From: Cryptomeria japonica
Lineage: Eukaryota > Streptophyta > Pinopsida > Cupressales > Cupressaceae
Assembly (NCBI RefSeq): GCF_030272615.1
Contig: NC_081414.1
Location: forward strand, 665,227,938 to 665,291,937
Reading direction: 5' to 3'
DNA: 64,000 nucleotides
The position numbers and the translations under genes are program-made. The notes under the pieces were generated by a model. That model did not search any database, had not been told where the DNA came from, and saw only the letters and a program-made list of their open reading frames with translations. This document shows, one piece after another, positions 44,848-56,033 of this stretch. Every line of letters begins with the position of its first letter. The stretch's first letter is position 1.

Positions 44848-47289
44848 TTAGCTCAGCATACCATAGAGCTAAACCTGAATGTGAAGCTAGTTAGACAAAA
44901 GAAAAGGCCAATAAACCCCAAGATTGAGCCACTAATTAGGAAGGAGTTGAACAAGCTCATATAATCCAATATCATCTTCCCTATCAAGCACTCCTCCTGG
45001 GTGGCCAACCTTGTCCCTTTAAGGAAGAAGAATGGGGAAATCAGACTATGTATAGACTTTAGAGACCTCAATAGAGCCTCCCTCAAGGATCATTATCCCT
45101 TTCCCTCTATGGAGAAGATTCTCCAAGAGGTTAGTTGCTCAGAAATATTTTCATTCTTGGATGGGTATTCAGGATACAATCAAATTTTAGTCCAAGAATC
45201 AGACCAATACAAGACTGCATTTATTACCAAGTGGGGTACCTATGCTTATTGTAAAATGCCCTCTGGGATAACCATCTTGGTCTTTGAACCCTAGCAAGTG
45301 TGTATTTGCTATTGATCAAGGAAGATTGTTAGTACACATTGTATGCAAATATGGATTGACCATTGATCCAGAGCGAGTGGAGGCTATTCTTTCTCTCCCA
45401 CTCCCCAGTCACAAGAAGGGATTGCAAAGTTTCCTTGGTAGGATCAACTTTGTGAAGAGGTTCATTCCCAACCTTGCCACCATGGTAAAACCTCTCACCT
45501 CCATGTTGAAGAAAAAATTGGCTTTTAGATGGACCAAGGAGGGAAGGGTCGGTTTTGAAGAGATTAAACAAGCAATTGCTCAGACCCCTACCCTTGTCAA
45601 TCTGAACTATGAAAAGGATTTTATCCTCTATACCTTTGGAGGAGAATCCAACATCTCAGCTTTCCTAACACATCTGAACGATGATAATGTGAGCAGCCTA
45701 TTACTTTCTTTAGTGAGGGGCTAAAGGAATATGAGCTTAAGTATAGCTATGTAGAGAAGCAAGTCCTCATTGTTGTAAGGGCATTAAAAAAAATCAGACA
45801 CATGTTGTCTAGCAACAGGATCCAACTCTTAGTGCCACATGCAAGTGTCAAGGATTTCCTTCTAAACAAGGACATCAATGAGAAGAGGGTTGGGTGGATA
45901 ACCAAGGTCATGGAATATGACATCAACATCAAGATCACCAAGCTTGTAAGAGACAGGGGCCTATGTGAACAAATCGTCTCATCTTCTGATTACTTCAGAG
46001 GCTGCCCTTGTATTACAAGAGGATCAACCAACTAGCAATGACACTCAATTCAGCTGGGTAAGTGACATGACCACCTTATTAATGAAAGGTAGATACCCCC
46101 AAGGATTGGACAAGACCAAAAGAATGCATTTTCCCTATGTCTTAGTGGGTGACACCCTTTTTTGAAGAGTCTCTAATGGAGTCTTGCTAAGATGTATCAA
46201 TCAAAATCAAGTTAGCAGATTGTTAGAAGAGTTTCATGATGGCTCTTCAAGGGGCCACTTCTCTGCAAGGACTATGACTATCAAAATAATGAGGGTTGGT
46301 TATTACTGGCCTTCCTTATTCAATGACTCACATAGATGGGTGAAGAATTGCAAGAAATGTGCTCTCTTCTCTGGAAAGAAAAGACTAATTGTCCTACCTC
46401 TTCACCCCATCCAAGTAGATCAACTGTTCACCCAATGGGGTTTAGACTTCATTGACATGATAAATCCACCTTCTAGTGTTGGCCATAAGTGGATCTTGGC
46501 TGTAAAAGATTACTTCACTAGGTGGACAGAGACAGTTGCATTGAGGGATGCCATTGAGGCCTCAGTGTTAGAATTCCTTGATGGAATTGTGACAAGATTC
46601 AGTGTCCCCTCCACCATCATATCATATATTGCCAAGGCATTTGTTGGAACCCAAATCAGTTATTGGGCAGTTAAACATGGTGTATAATTGAAGACATCAT
46701 CCAATTATTACCCTCAGGGTAATGGATTAGCTAAATCTTCCAACAAGAACCTCATAAGGATAATCAAAAGGACGATCGAAGACAACCAGAGATCGTGGCA
46801 TACTAAGTTGAGGACAACCTTATGGGTTGACAGGATCACACCCAAGAGAGCGAATGGTAACTCCCCTTTCATGTTGGTATATGGTAAAGAAGCAAGACTC
46901 CCAACTTCCCTAGAGTTACCCTCTCTTGAACAAGCACATCAGCTGGAATTGACAAAGAATGATGCCATGACGGTAAGGCTAGCTGAGCTGATGGAGCTGG
47001 AGGAGGTTTAGAAGTTAGATTATGCATACACTTGAGACTCATCAAGAACAAGTCAAGAATTTTTTAGACAAAAAGGCAACTAATAGGGTCTTCAAAGAGG
47101 GAGATCTAGTTCTCAAGTGGGATGCAGATAGAGCCAAAGCTGGGTGACACTCCAAATTTGATGTTATCCGGAGTGGTCCATATGCCATCACTAGTTGCAA
47201 GGAGGCCAATGCATTTCATCTCTCCAGGCTTGATGGCAAAGTTCTTCCAATCTCAGTGAATGGGATTCATCTCAACCCCTGCTTCTGAA
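44848..47289 (+). pseudogene. RT, RNase H and integrase of the old gypsy element
   Basis: RT starts immediately after the nested insertion (KHSSWVANLVPLRKKNGEIR, CIDFRDLNRASLKDHYPFPS, FLDGYSGYNQILV). A deletion near 45285 removes the YxDD box; it resumes at NPSKCVFAIDQGRLL. A degenerate gypsy-type RNase H covers about 45590-45960; its first catalytic Asp is not recognisable. The integrase zinc finger (FHDGSSRGHFS...CKKC) is near 46220-46360. In the catalytic core the first Asp is kept (WGLDFIDMI), the second is replaced (ISYIAKAF) and the third, Glu, reads Lys (GLAKSSNK). The C-terminal part has KEGDLVLKW and SGPYAI. Multiple stops and frameshifts are present. Confidence 0.8.
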
Positions 47290-47519
47290 GAGGGTGTTGA
47301 TGACTATGTAAATATTAGTCTAGAGGTTGTTTTTCTTTCATAAGTGCTTGTGCACTTGCCGCATTCTCCTTAAGAAGGTGTGCATTCTAGTTTCCAATTT
47401 TCCTCCAAATGATGGCGCACACATGTTTCGGGTCTTTTCAATGACTCAGTGCCCAATGGATGCTCAAGGCTTCTAGACTTCATGCTTATTAGGCAAGCAT
47501 CCCACAAAAATTGTCAAAA

Positions 47520-47683
47520 TGTTATCATTTTATGACACCCTTAGTCCATCAGAGAGAACCAATCAGAGATATGATCCATGGACCGACGCCACCCCAGTTG
47601 ATTAGGGAGAAGAGCAGTGGAATTAAGAATTGTGAAGTGTTGTCTTGTTTAGAGGAAGTCTTTTCCTTAGTTTCTTCTTGGGT
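47520..47683 (+). repeat. Truncated 3' LTR of the old gypsy element
   Basis: It matches the first 164 bp of the LTR at 31818, then breaks off at CTTCTTGG, where unrelated sequence begins. Confidence 0.85.
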
Positions 47684-48049
47684 AAGTGCACCAAGATGGT
47701 GAACAGAAAAGTGGCCACATGCCAAAAAAAAACCCAAATTTTTCATAACCCATGCGGGTTCCTAAAAACTCAAAAATGTGCTAGTCTTGGTAACACCAAG
47801 CCTAGCCAAAAACAATTTAAAAAACCAAAAGTTCCGAGGAACATTTGGTTTTTTAATAAAAAAATTAAAAGTTTCTCAAAACCCGTATGGGTATTGAGAA
47901 ACATTTTTTTTTTGTGTAGGCCATGGGTTTTGGCCATTTTCAACGCCAAAACCCGTGGAACAATAGTAAGGAAAAGCCAAAAAACCATAGAACCCACATA
48001 GGTTTGCAATTATTTTGGATTTTTCCAACATTGAGAGCAATTTTCAACA
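47684..48049. repeat. Cluster of four near-perfect hairpins
   Basis: Hairpins lie at 47780-47806 (stem 11 bp), 47821-47852 (stem 15 bp), 47871-47902 (stem about 14 bp) and 47921-47958 (stem 14 bp). Each has a different sequence and, by eye, a single mismatch in the stem. The cluster ends about 90 bp before the ATG of the spliced gene at 48050. Such clusters occur in subterminal regions of DNA transposons, but no terminal inverted repeat was identified. Confidence 0.7.
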
Positions 48050-50899
48050 ATGGCACCCCGTCGAACAGGTAAGATTTGATTGGTTTGATTATTTTTGTTT
48101 TCATTTTAATTGAAGGGGATTTTTTAATTATTTAAGTTTTGTTTTTATTAATTTGATGTCAGATTCTTCAAGCAATCCCCCAAAACAAAATAGACAACAA
48201 AGACCTCCTCCTGCACAAGCAACACAAGAAAACCACGTAAACATTGCACATGAGCAACAAGAAAACCCTCAAAATCCTCAAATGTTTCTCCTCAACAACC
48301 ACTGCCACCCCGAAACCCTCCACATCCTCCATTAGATCATGTAGATGCCACACAAGATGATCTCATCAATCACCTTACACAAAATAGTGCCCAAATTTCT
48401 ATATTGGTGAATAGGTTGAGGTCATCTAGGCTTGAGCACCACTCAACCCTCGCCAAAACACTAGAAACAATGGCTAATAGTGCAAATGAGGTATTTAGGG
48501 AGGTTACAAAATGGGGTTCATGGAGGGATAGATGTCAAAAAATTTATGTAGATGGGTTGTCATATGATCAAGTGAAAAAAAAGGCCATAGGTAAAGCTGA
48601 CATATGTGCTCTTTTCACTGATCCTGTTACCAATAACAACCTAGAACTAAATATGACTTGATTTCCTATACATTGGTGTGTTCATGCTAGACTGAAAGAA
48701 TATTTTTGGGATATGTGGTATATGGTCTTTGACCAACCACCTTGTAATAATTGGGAGGTGCCTCTATATTTTTTGAGAAAGTTGTATTGTGAGTTTATCC
48801 TCAGCGAGAAGCCGAATTACTTTGGCATCTGGCAATTTCAGGGTAGAGGGAGAGGCTCTACGTAGGATAGACCTGGGTCCCATAGGGTGGTAGAGCCACA
48901 ACATAAGAGGCATACAACTCCTAAACCCATGGTTCATTTCACTATCCCTATATCCTTGGAGGAGTCTAGGGAATTACAGACTCTTCAGGTAGCTGCATCA
49001 TTGACTGATGTCATTGTTCAGCATGGCACATAGTTGGTTAGAGAAGAGGATGTACTAGCACTTGTAGCACCTCCTTCATCAATGACACCTCCTTCATCAA
49101 CAAGACCTCCTTCATCAGCGATACCTCCTTCATCAGCGTCAACTCATGCATCATTTGGCATGAGCCAGCCCATTCAGCATATGTGCCCCACCTGCCAGGG
49201 TGTATGTTCTGGTGTAGACACTAACATGGATGAAGATGGTTCAACATCTCATTTGTGTACATGTTGCTGGAGTAGATGTCATGCTTCCACTGCAGAGGAT
49301 GTGGCCCTCACAGACGAACTGATCAATATGTTGTACCCTTTCTATTAGACACAGGTGAATTTAATTATGTTTATGACATGTTATCAATTAAGTGACTAAA
49401 TCTTATAAAAAGAAATGAATTTTTATTTTTAGAGCAATTTAAAGTGACATATAAATAAAATGCATTGCGAGTGGTGGGAGTACACCACATACTTTTCAGC
49501 CGACTCCACAGTCATGAGTAGTTTCGCCACTAGAGGTAAAGATTTGTAAATTTGTTAAAAATATAATAATACATTGGTTTCAAAATATCTTTTGTTAATT
49601 ATATGTATCATTACTTGGTTTTTATAGGGCTTATCAGTGGCTGAGATGTCCCAACTTGATGATATCATGCTGTCAGCCATTGACTTTGGCCAAGATAGCT
49701 ATGGGGTACCATTTAGATTTATATATTTTTGATTTAAGTGAAATATTAAATACATACTCTTTTCCCTTATGTTAATTTTTTTTTTTTTAGTTTACCCCAC
49801 CTGCCTTGAGGACATCTCGTGTGAGAAAGCCATCATCTAGCACTCCGAGGCAGAAAAAGATATCCTCTTGAACACCCAAATGATAGAAGGTAATTCAGTA
49901 GAATTTAAATTCATTTGTTGAAATGTATTATGATTAAACATGTATATGTAGATATTGATAAATGCACTTAATTTATTTGTTCTATATACAGAAACATATG
50001 GGGTTTACAAAATTAATGAATGCACCTGATGTTGATGAGGTTCAGTAAAGGGAAGAGGTGATATCTTCATATTCACTTTGGATTGCATTCTTTCTTGTTC
50101 AAAATAACTAAATCCTTTTATGTCTATATCATATGTTATCATTTTTCATACAGGAATTGGTAATAGCTGCATCAGATTTGACAAGGCCTCCTAAGGTTAT
50201 AGGAGAACTATACGAGGCTTCGGTGTGCATTAGTTCTACATATGTTAAAAATATTTGTTTTATCTAGTTTGTCAACAACTTTGGGTTATTAACTTGTATA
50301 ATTGTCTTTAACCTATTACAAGCCCCTTCCAAACTTCCAACTGTTATTCTACCATTCCATTTCGGTAGAAGTCCTACATGTATATTATGGGATCCAACAC
50401 GACCAAGGGAAAAAGGTATGTTTGTCTTAGATTAACTCATTTTTACTAAGTGCACAGCGGAGTTGAAACCCTCTAGTTAACTCCTTTTGGATCACTTACC
50501 ATGGATATAGGAAATGGTCGTAACTGATTCATTTGTGACTTTGCCTCCGACAAACACAGCACATCCATCTGAGGCTTCGATATGCTTTAGTTTTTTAGTC
50601 TATTCATTTTTAGTTATTATGTGTTATTTGACATATATGTTATTAACATGTATTAATGTTGTTTTACCAGTTACAAGCCCCTTCAGGACATACCACGGAT
50701 CCTCAGCCTCACCCAATTGTAGAAGACAGAGATGAGGTAATCAACATTTCAACTTCAAATAATTTAGAGTTCAGTATTTAGTTATTTTGATGTTATATTG
50801 AGAAAATATATCTTATTTGACATTTGAATTGTCCTTGTGCAGCCACCTGCAGAGCCACGTACTACTTCAAAGAGGCTCGATTTTCATGATCCGCCATAG
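48050..50899 (+). pseudogene. Spliced gene of unknown function, about 11 exons, decayed
   Basis: Exons inferred from GT-AG borders are 48050-48068, 48163-49354, 49433-49535, 49628-49705, 49791-49889, 49992-50057, 50154-50222, 50323-50415, 50512-50580, 50671-50737 and 50843-50899. Exon 1 (MAPRRT) joins exon 2 in phase. Exon 2 has a Gln/Pro-rich start, then SWRDRCQKIYVDGLSYDQVK, a Trp-rich WDMWYMVF segment, an 18-bp PPSS repeat and a Cys cluster (CPTCQGVC, CTCCWSRC) that could bind zinc. The last two exons are in phase and end PPAEPRTT...HDPP. A frameshift near 48280, stops near 48659, 48863, 49031 and 49346, and a mutated donor after exon 9 show decay. I do not recognise the family. Placement behind a hairpin cluster suggests a transposon-borne gene, perhaps a TNPA-like DNA-binding protein, but this is inference. 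Confidence 0.55.
49069..49140 (+). repeat. Four 18-bp in-frame repeats (PPSS)
   Basis: ACCTCCTTCATCA plus 5 variable bases is repeated four times and encodes PPSSxx units inside exon 2. Confidence 0.85.
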
Positions 50900-51633
50900 T
50901 CATAGATACCAATAACGACATATAGTTATAGTTGTGGTCATTGAAGGACCAATTTTTTTATATATTCGACATTTGTATATGTATATATCAACTTTGATAG
51001 ACATGGCACATCCCACATTTTTGTAACTATTATTGATTTTTTTGAAATGTACACTATTATTGTTCATTTTGATATATATGAAACTTGATATTCGGTCCAA
51101 TTTGTTCATTGATATATATGAAACTTGATATTCTTGAAACTTAGTTATTTGCTATTGAAATGTGATCAAAATTGTTCATTGTGTATATGTCTTTAAATGT
51201 GATCCAATTTGTTCATTACTTGTAACTCATATGGCGTATACTTTTAAACTATCTATTGCTCATATTGTGTATACCCAAGTACTGACATCGATAATGTTGA
51301 TATTGTGTATTTTGATTGAGTGAATTTTCTTTGAGTCCTTCGTGCATGAAGAGATTGGAGTGAAGTTATTATTTCATAAACTCATGCTTATGAAGCGAAG
51401 TTCATCATTTCAAGAACCAATTAATACAAGATTTGAGCACACAAAGCATATTTGAAATTTCTCTAAAGATGAGTTGACTTAGGTAAGGTTTTCATTTAAA
51501 TTTTATTTCATAACAAGTCGGCCTTAGGGTAAGAGACACACCTATTCATCCAAATCGGCTATAAAAGAAGAGTTGAAGCAATCATTTTAACATCAAATCA
51601 AACCAATTATCTCTTCTTTCATCAAAACCGTTA
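50900..51633. other. Spacer with a 40-bp tandem duplication
   Basis: No gene is visible. GATATATATGAAACTTGATA occurs at 51071 and 51111 in a 40-bp duplication, followed by loosely related CAAATTTGTTCATT copies up to 51210. Confidence 0.45.
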
Positions 51634-54390
51634 GTGAGAGGTGGAAAAATAGTGCATCTTTCATTCTGCTCATCATGGGAACAAACCTTTAGTGCAAGCA
51701 CATTTGGGTGGCCGGGTTTACGCTAGGTGTGCCCTTGTCTTTCTCCCCAAGACATCTGATCATTCGGAGCCACCTCGTAGCGACATTTTCGCTTGAGCAC
51801 TCAAAGTGGAAAAAATGGTCAAACTTTGACATTGCATAACTCGGATACCATGGAACTTATGGATGATCCATTTGAACCTATGGGGTCATGTTGTCACTTC
51901 CTAAAAAATCCTCTCTCGGTTTTAGACAACTCGATTCCATTTTCTTGTGGTGAGATTTTTTTTGTCGCATCAAAAACCATCAAAAATCATCAGTGAGAGG
52001 TGGCAAAATAGTGCATATTTCGTTTTGCTTGTCGTGGGAACAAACTGTCAGTGTGAGAACGTCTAGGTGGCCGGGTTTAGACTAGGTGTGTCCTTGTATC
52101 ACTCCCCAAGGCATTCGATCGTTCGGAGCCACCTCGTAGCGATGTTTTCCCTTGAGTGCTCAAAGTGGAAAAAAGGTCAAACTTTGATGTTGCATAACTC
52201 AAAGACCGTGGAACTTATGGATGATTCGTTTGAACCTATGGGGTCATGTTGTTTCTGCCTAAAAAATCCACTCTCAGTTTTGGACAAATCGATTTTGTTT
52301 TCTTGTGGTGAGATTTTTTTGTCGCATCAAAAACCGTCAGTGAGAGGTGGCAAAATAGTGCATCTTTTGTTCTGCTCATTGTGGGAACAAACCGTTAGTG
52401 TGAGCGCATCTGGGTGGCCGAGTTTATGCTAGGTGTACCCTTGTCTTTCTCCCTAAGATGTCTGATCATTCGGAGCCACCTCATAGCGACCTTTTCGCTT
52501 GAGTGCTCAAAGTGGAAAAATGGTCAAACTTTGGCATCGTGTAACTCAGATACTGTGGAACTTATGGACGATCCATTTGAACCTATGGGTTAGGTTGTTG
52601 TTGCCTAAAAAAACCTCTCTCAATTTTGGACAACTCGATTCCATTTTCTTGTGGTGAGATTTTTCTGTCGCATCGAAAACCGTAAAAAACCATCAGTGAG
52701 AGGTGGCAAAATAGTGCATATTTCATTCTGCTCATCGTGGGAACAAACCGTCAGTACGAGTGCATCTGGGTGGCCAAGTTTAGGCTAGGTGTGTCCTTGT
52801 CTTACTCCCCAAGATGTCTAATCGTTTGGAGCCACCTCGTAGCGACATTTTCCCTTGAGCGCTCAAAGTGGAAAAATGATCAAACTTTGACGTTGCATAA
52901 CTCAGAGACTGTGGAACTTATGGATGATTCATTTGAACCTATGGGGTTGTGTTGTCTCTGCCTAAAAAATCCACTCTCAGTTTTGGACAACTCGATTCCA
53001 TTTTCTTGTGGTGATATTTTTTCTGTCGCATCAAAAACCGTAAAAAACCATCAGTGAGAGGTGGCAAAATAGTGCATCTTTCGTTTTGCTCATCGTGGGA
53101 ACAAACTGTCAGTGCGAGTGCATTCAGGTGGCTGGGTTTAGGCTAGGTGTGCCCTTGTCTCGCTCCCCAAGAAGTTTGATTTTTCAGAGCCACCTTGTAG
53201 CGACATTTTCCCTTGAGCGCTCAAAGTGGAAAAAATGGTCAAACTTTGACGTCGCATAACTTGGAGACTGTGGAACTTATGGATGATCCATTTGAACTTG
53301 TGGGGTCATGTTGTCACTTCCTAAAAAAGGCTCTCTTGGTTTCGGACAACTCGATTCCATTTTCTCGTGGTGAGATTTTTTCTGTCGCATCCAAAATCAT
53401 CAGTGAGAGGTGGCAAAATAGTGCATATTTCGTTTTGTTTGTCGTGGGAATGAACCATTAGCGCAAGTGCATCCAGGTGGCCAGGTTTATGCTAGGTGTG
53501 CACTTGTCTCCCCAAGACGTCCAATCATTCAGAGCCACCTCGTAGCGACATTTTCCCTTGAGCGCTCAAAGTGGAAAAAATGGTCAAACTTTGATATCAC
53601 GTAACTCGAAGACCGTGACACTTATGGATGATCTGTTTGAACCTATGGGGTTATTTTTTTTCTGCCTAAAAAATCCTCTCTTGGTTTCGAACAACTCGAT
53701 TCCATTTTCTTGTGGTGAGATTTTTTCTGTCGCATAAAAAATCGTCAGTGAGAGGTTGCAAAATAGTGCATCTTTCATTTTGCTCATCGCGGGAATGAAC
53801 CATTAGCGCGAGTGCATCTAGGTGGTTGGGTTTATGCTAGGTGTGCCCTTGTCTCTCTCCCTAAGACGTCCGATCGTTTGGAGCCACCTCGTAGTGACGT
53901 TTTCCCTTGAGCGCTCAAAGTGGAAAAAACAGTCAAACTTTGACGTTGCGTAACTCGGAGACCATGGCACTTATGGATGATCCATTTGAACATATGGGGT
54001 CATTTTTTTTTGCCTAAAAAATTTTCTCTCGGTTTCGGACAACTCAATTCTGTTTTCTTGTGGTGAGATTTTTTTTGTCGCATCAAAAATCGTCAGTGAG
54101 AGGTGGCAAAATAGTGCATCTTTTGTTCTGCTCGTTATGGGAATGAACCGTCAATGCGAGTGTGTCTAAATGATTGATTTTATGCTAGGTGTTCCCTTGT
54201 CTTTCTCCCCAAGATGTTCGATCATTCAAAGCCACCTCGTAGTGATGTTTTCCCTTCATCGCTCAAAGTGGAAAAAATGGTCAAACTTCGACGTCGCGTA
54301 ACTCGGAGACCATGGCACTTATGGACGATCTATTTGAACCTATGGGGTCATGTTGTCACTGCCTAAAAGGGCCTCTCTCGGTTTTAGACT
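51634..54390. repeat. Satellite-like tandem array, eight units of ~345-360 bp
   Basis: Taking GTGAGAGGTGG as unit start, units begin at 51634, 51993, 52340, 52696, 53054, 53403, 53748 and 54096; the last is partial. All share GGAGCCACCTCGTAGCGA, GCTCAAAGTGGAAAAA, GGTCAAACTTTGACG, GAACCTATGGGGT and TTCTTGTGGTGAGATTTTTT. Unit lengths are not a multiple of three, so the 80-120 codon ORFs that recur are not conserved reading frames. Confidence 0.9.
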
Positions 54391-54654
54391 ATTCCTACTA
54401 GCCCTTCAAATCAGGTAATTCAACAATAACTCAAATCTTTTCCAAAACACTTGGAAAAAAAGTTGCATATTCAGATACCCATTTGCAAGTTATTTAACAT
54501 ATGTTAGAATCAGACACAATTATTTATAATCAAATAGTACAAATTTATAATCAAATGGTACAATTTTATTACAAATGTATTTATATTCAAATGACACAAA
54601 TTTGGGCTCTCAAAATTTGCAAATCAGCCCCATGGACACTTTCATATATAAAAT
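54391..54654. other. AT-rich spacer after the satellite
   Basis: The array ends with a divergent ...TTTTAGACTATTCC, then A/T-rich sequence with several TCAAATRGTACAA and AAATTTATAATC short repeats. No gene is visible. Confidence 0.4.
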
Positions 54655-54905
54655 TTGGCATCTAATATAAACGATCAAGCTCATTATTGCTTATATTTAC
54701 AAAATTTTGCATCTAAATATGCAAATTACAACTCGTTGTTTTTTTATACAAAAATTAGCTTCTAGATATGCACATTACAACTCATTGTTATTTTTATATA
54801 CAAAATTTAGCATCTAGATATGCACATTACAAGTCATTGATGTTTTTATATACAAAATTTGGCATCTACATATGCACATTACAACTCATGTACATGTAGA
54901 GCACA
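54655..54905. repeat. Five units of a ~51-bp tandem repeat
   Basis: GGCATCTAGATATGCACATT (variants) followed by ACAACTCATTGTT and TATATACAAAATTT begins at about 54658, 54709, 54758, 54810 and 54862. Confidence 0.8.
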
Positions 54906-55004
54906 TCCAAAAAAGTGAAGTTAAAACGTTTCACAAAAGATATATACAAAATTGTCAAAATTATTCTACCATATTGTAGAATTATTCTTCTAGATGGCCC
55001 AAAA

Positions 55005-55116
55005 TCAATCAAGTGAACCTTCTGGATCAGCTCTAACCCTTAGTGTCTCAAGTATTGCCTCGTGGTCAGATTCATGAACTTTCCATAAATCCTTGTTGAG
55101 AGGTCTACCATGATAT
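55005..55116 (-). pseudogene. Possible C-terminal tail of a protein, cut by an LTR insertion
   Basis: The minus-strand frame reads YHGRPLNKDLWKVHESDHEA then ILETLRVRADPEGSLD and a stop at 55005-55007. Upstream it is cut by the LTR starting at 55117. The composition looks coding, but the length is short and no family is recognised. It converges on the spliced gene at 48050-50899. Confidence 0.25.
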
Positions 55117-55962
55117 TGTTGGCATTATACACCCAGATGAGAATGGTTGATGTTGTTATTGATGACAACCAATTGGTAACATGGTTCACAGACTATACTG
55201 ACAATATATTTCACCTACCGGCATCGACAGTCACAACAAAGGTTATTCACACCGGCAATAGATTATACTAGAAATCCAAGCCAACTTGGAAATAATATTG
55301 TTTTGTATTGTAAATATATTTGTATAGCCGACATGATGTATTGTAAAGACTCATCTATGTATGAGATCTTGTAGGTCATTTTGAATGTAAGTAAGGATAT
55401 GATAGGTATGTATGTAAGTGGTATACGAAGGCGAATAATTGTATATGCACTTTGATGTATTTTCTTGAGAGAAAATAAGAGTAGAGTAAAGTGAATCAAG
55501 GTTTTGGTAGAGGTATCAGACAAAGCTTAAACCGGTACTGAATAAAACATTGCATATGTTATTTTTAGCAGTACATTGTTATTGGATTTAACCATCCAAT
55601 TATGTAGTCAATGAGACTCCATTTTTGTATTGAGTAGTGAGCTCTAGGCAGTCGGCCTTCCTACATGTGCAAGCCCCTATTGTACTGAGTAATATTTATT
55701 CATACTGGCCAATGAGTAAATATTGTGGGTCACAAATCCCACCAAGGTTTTTCCCCTTACCGGGTTTCCTCACCAAAAATATATGTGTTATGGTGTGCAT
55801 TGATGCTTATTCTTTTGTTTCTCTTTACTGTATTATTATTTGCTTACCGATATATTAATCTAGGTTATAAAGTTGCAAACAAGTTTAAATATTTCATCTA
55901 CCGGTTAGACATTGATTCACCCCCCCCTCTCAGTGTCTTTGGGACTAACCTAGTATCTAACA
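55117..55962 (+). repeat. 5' LTR of a copia-type element
   Basis: It is 846 bp from TGTTGGCATTATAC to GTATCTAACA. The end is fixed by the Met-tRNA primer-binding site two bases later. The CCCCCCCCTCTCAGTGTCTT stretch just before the end is typical of plant Ty1/copia LTRs. The short ORFs inside are not genes. The 3' LTR is not in the window. Confidence 0.75.
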
Positions 55963-55964
55963 AT

Positions 55965-55976
55965 TGGTATCAGAGC
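55965..55976 (+). promoter_or_regulatory. Primer-binding site for initiator Met tRNA
   Basis: TGGTATCAGAGC follows the LTR terminus with AT between. Confidence 0.85.
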
Positions 55977-56033
55977 TTAGTCCTCTATTTGCAGAAGCCT
56001 AACAGCTTGAGGAAGATTCTGAAACCGGTACCG

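Larger units (their letters stand above)
31818..47683 (+). mobile_element. Old Ty3/gypsy retrotransposon, gag-PR-aRNH-RT-RNH-INT, split and 3' truncated
   Basis: The 5' LTR is 31818-33375, the primer-binding site is at 33381, and gag-PR-archaeal-type RNase H is at 33675-36956. A nested chromovirus (36957-44842) follows, then RT, RNase H and integrase at 44848-47289 and the first 164 bp of the 3' LTR. LTR divergence over the shared 164 bp is about 8-9% by eye and almost all transitions, indicating an old insertion. No target-site duplication can be checked because the 3' end is lost. The domain order is unusual (see findings). Confidence 0.85.

Noticed and set aside
51793-53461. Recurring 67-121 codon ORFs with similar sequence
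   Set aside because: They are the satellite unit read in different frames; unit length is mostly not a multiple of three.
51634-54905. CRISPR-like array
   Set aside because: Units are long, tandem and without unique spacers; plant genomic context.
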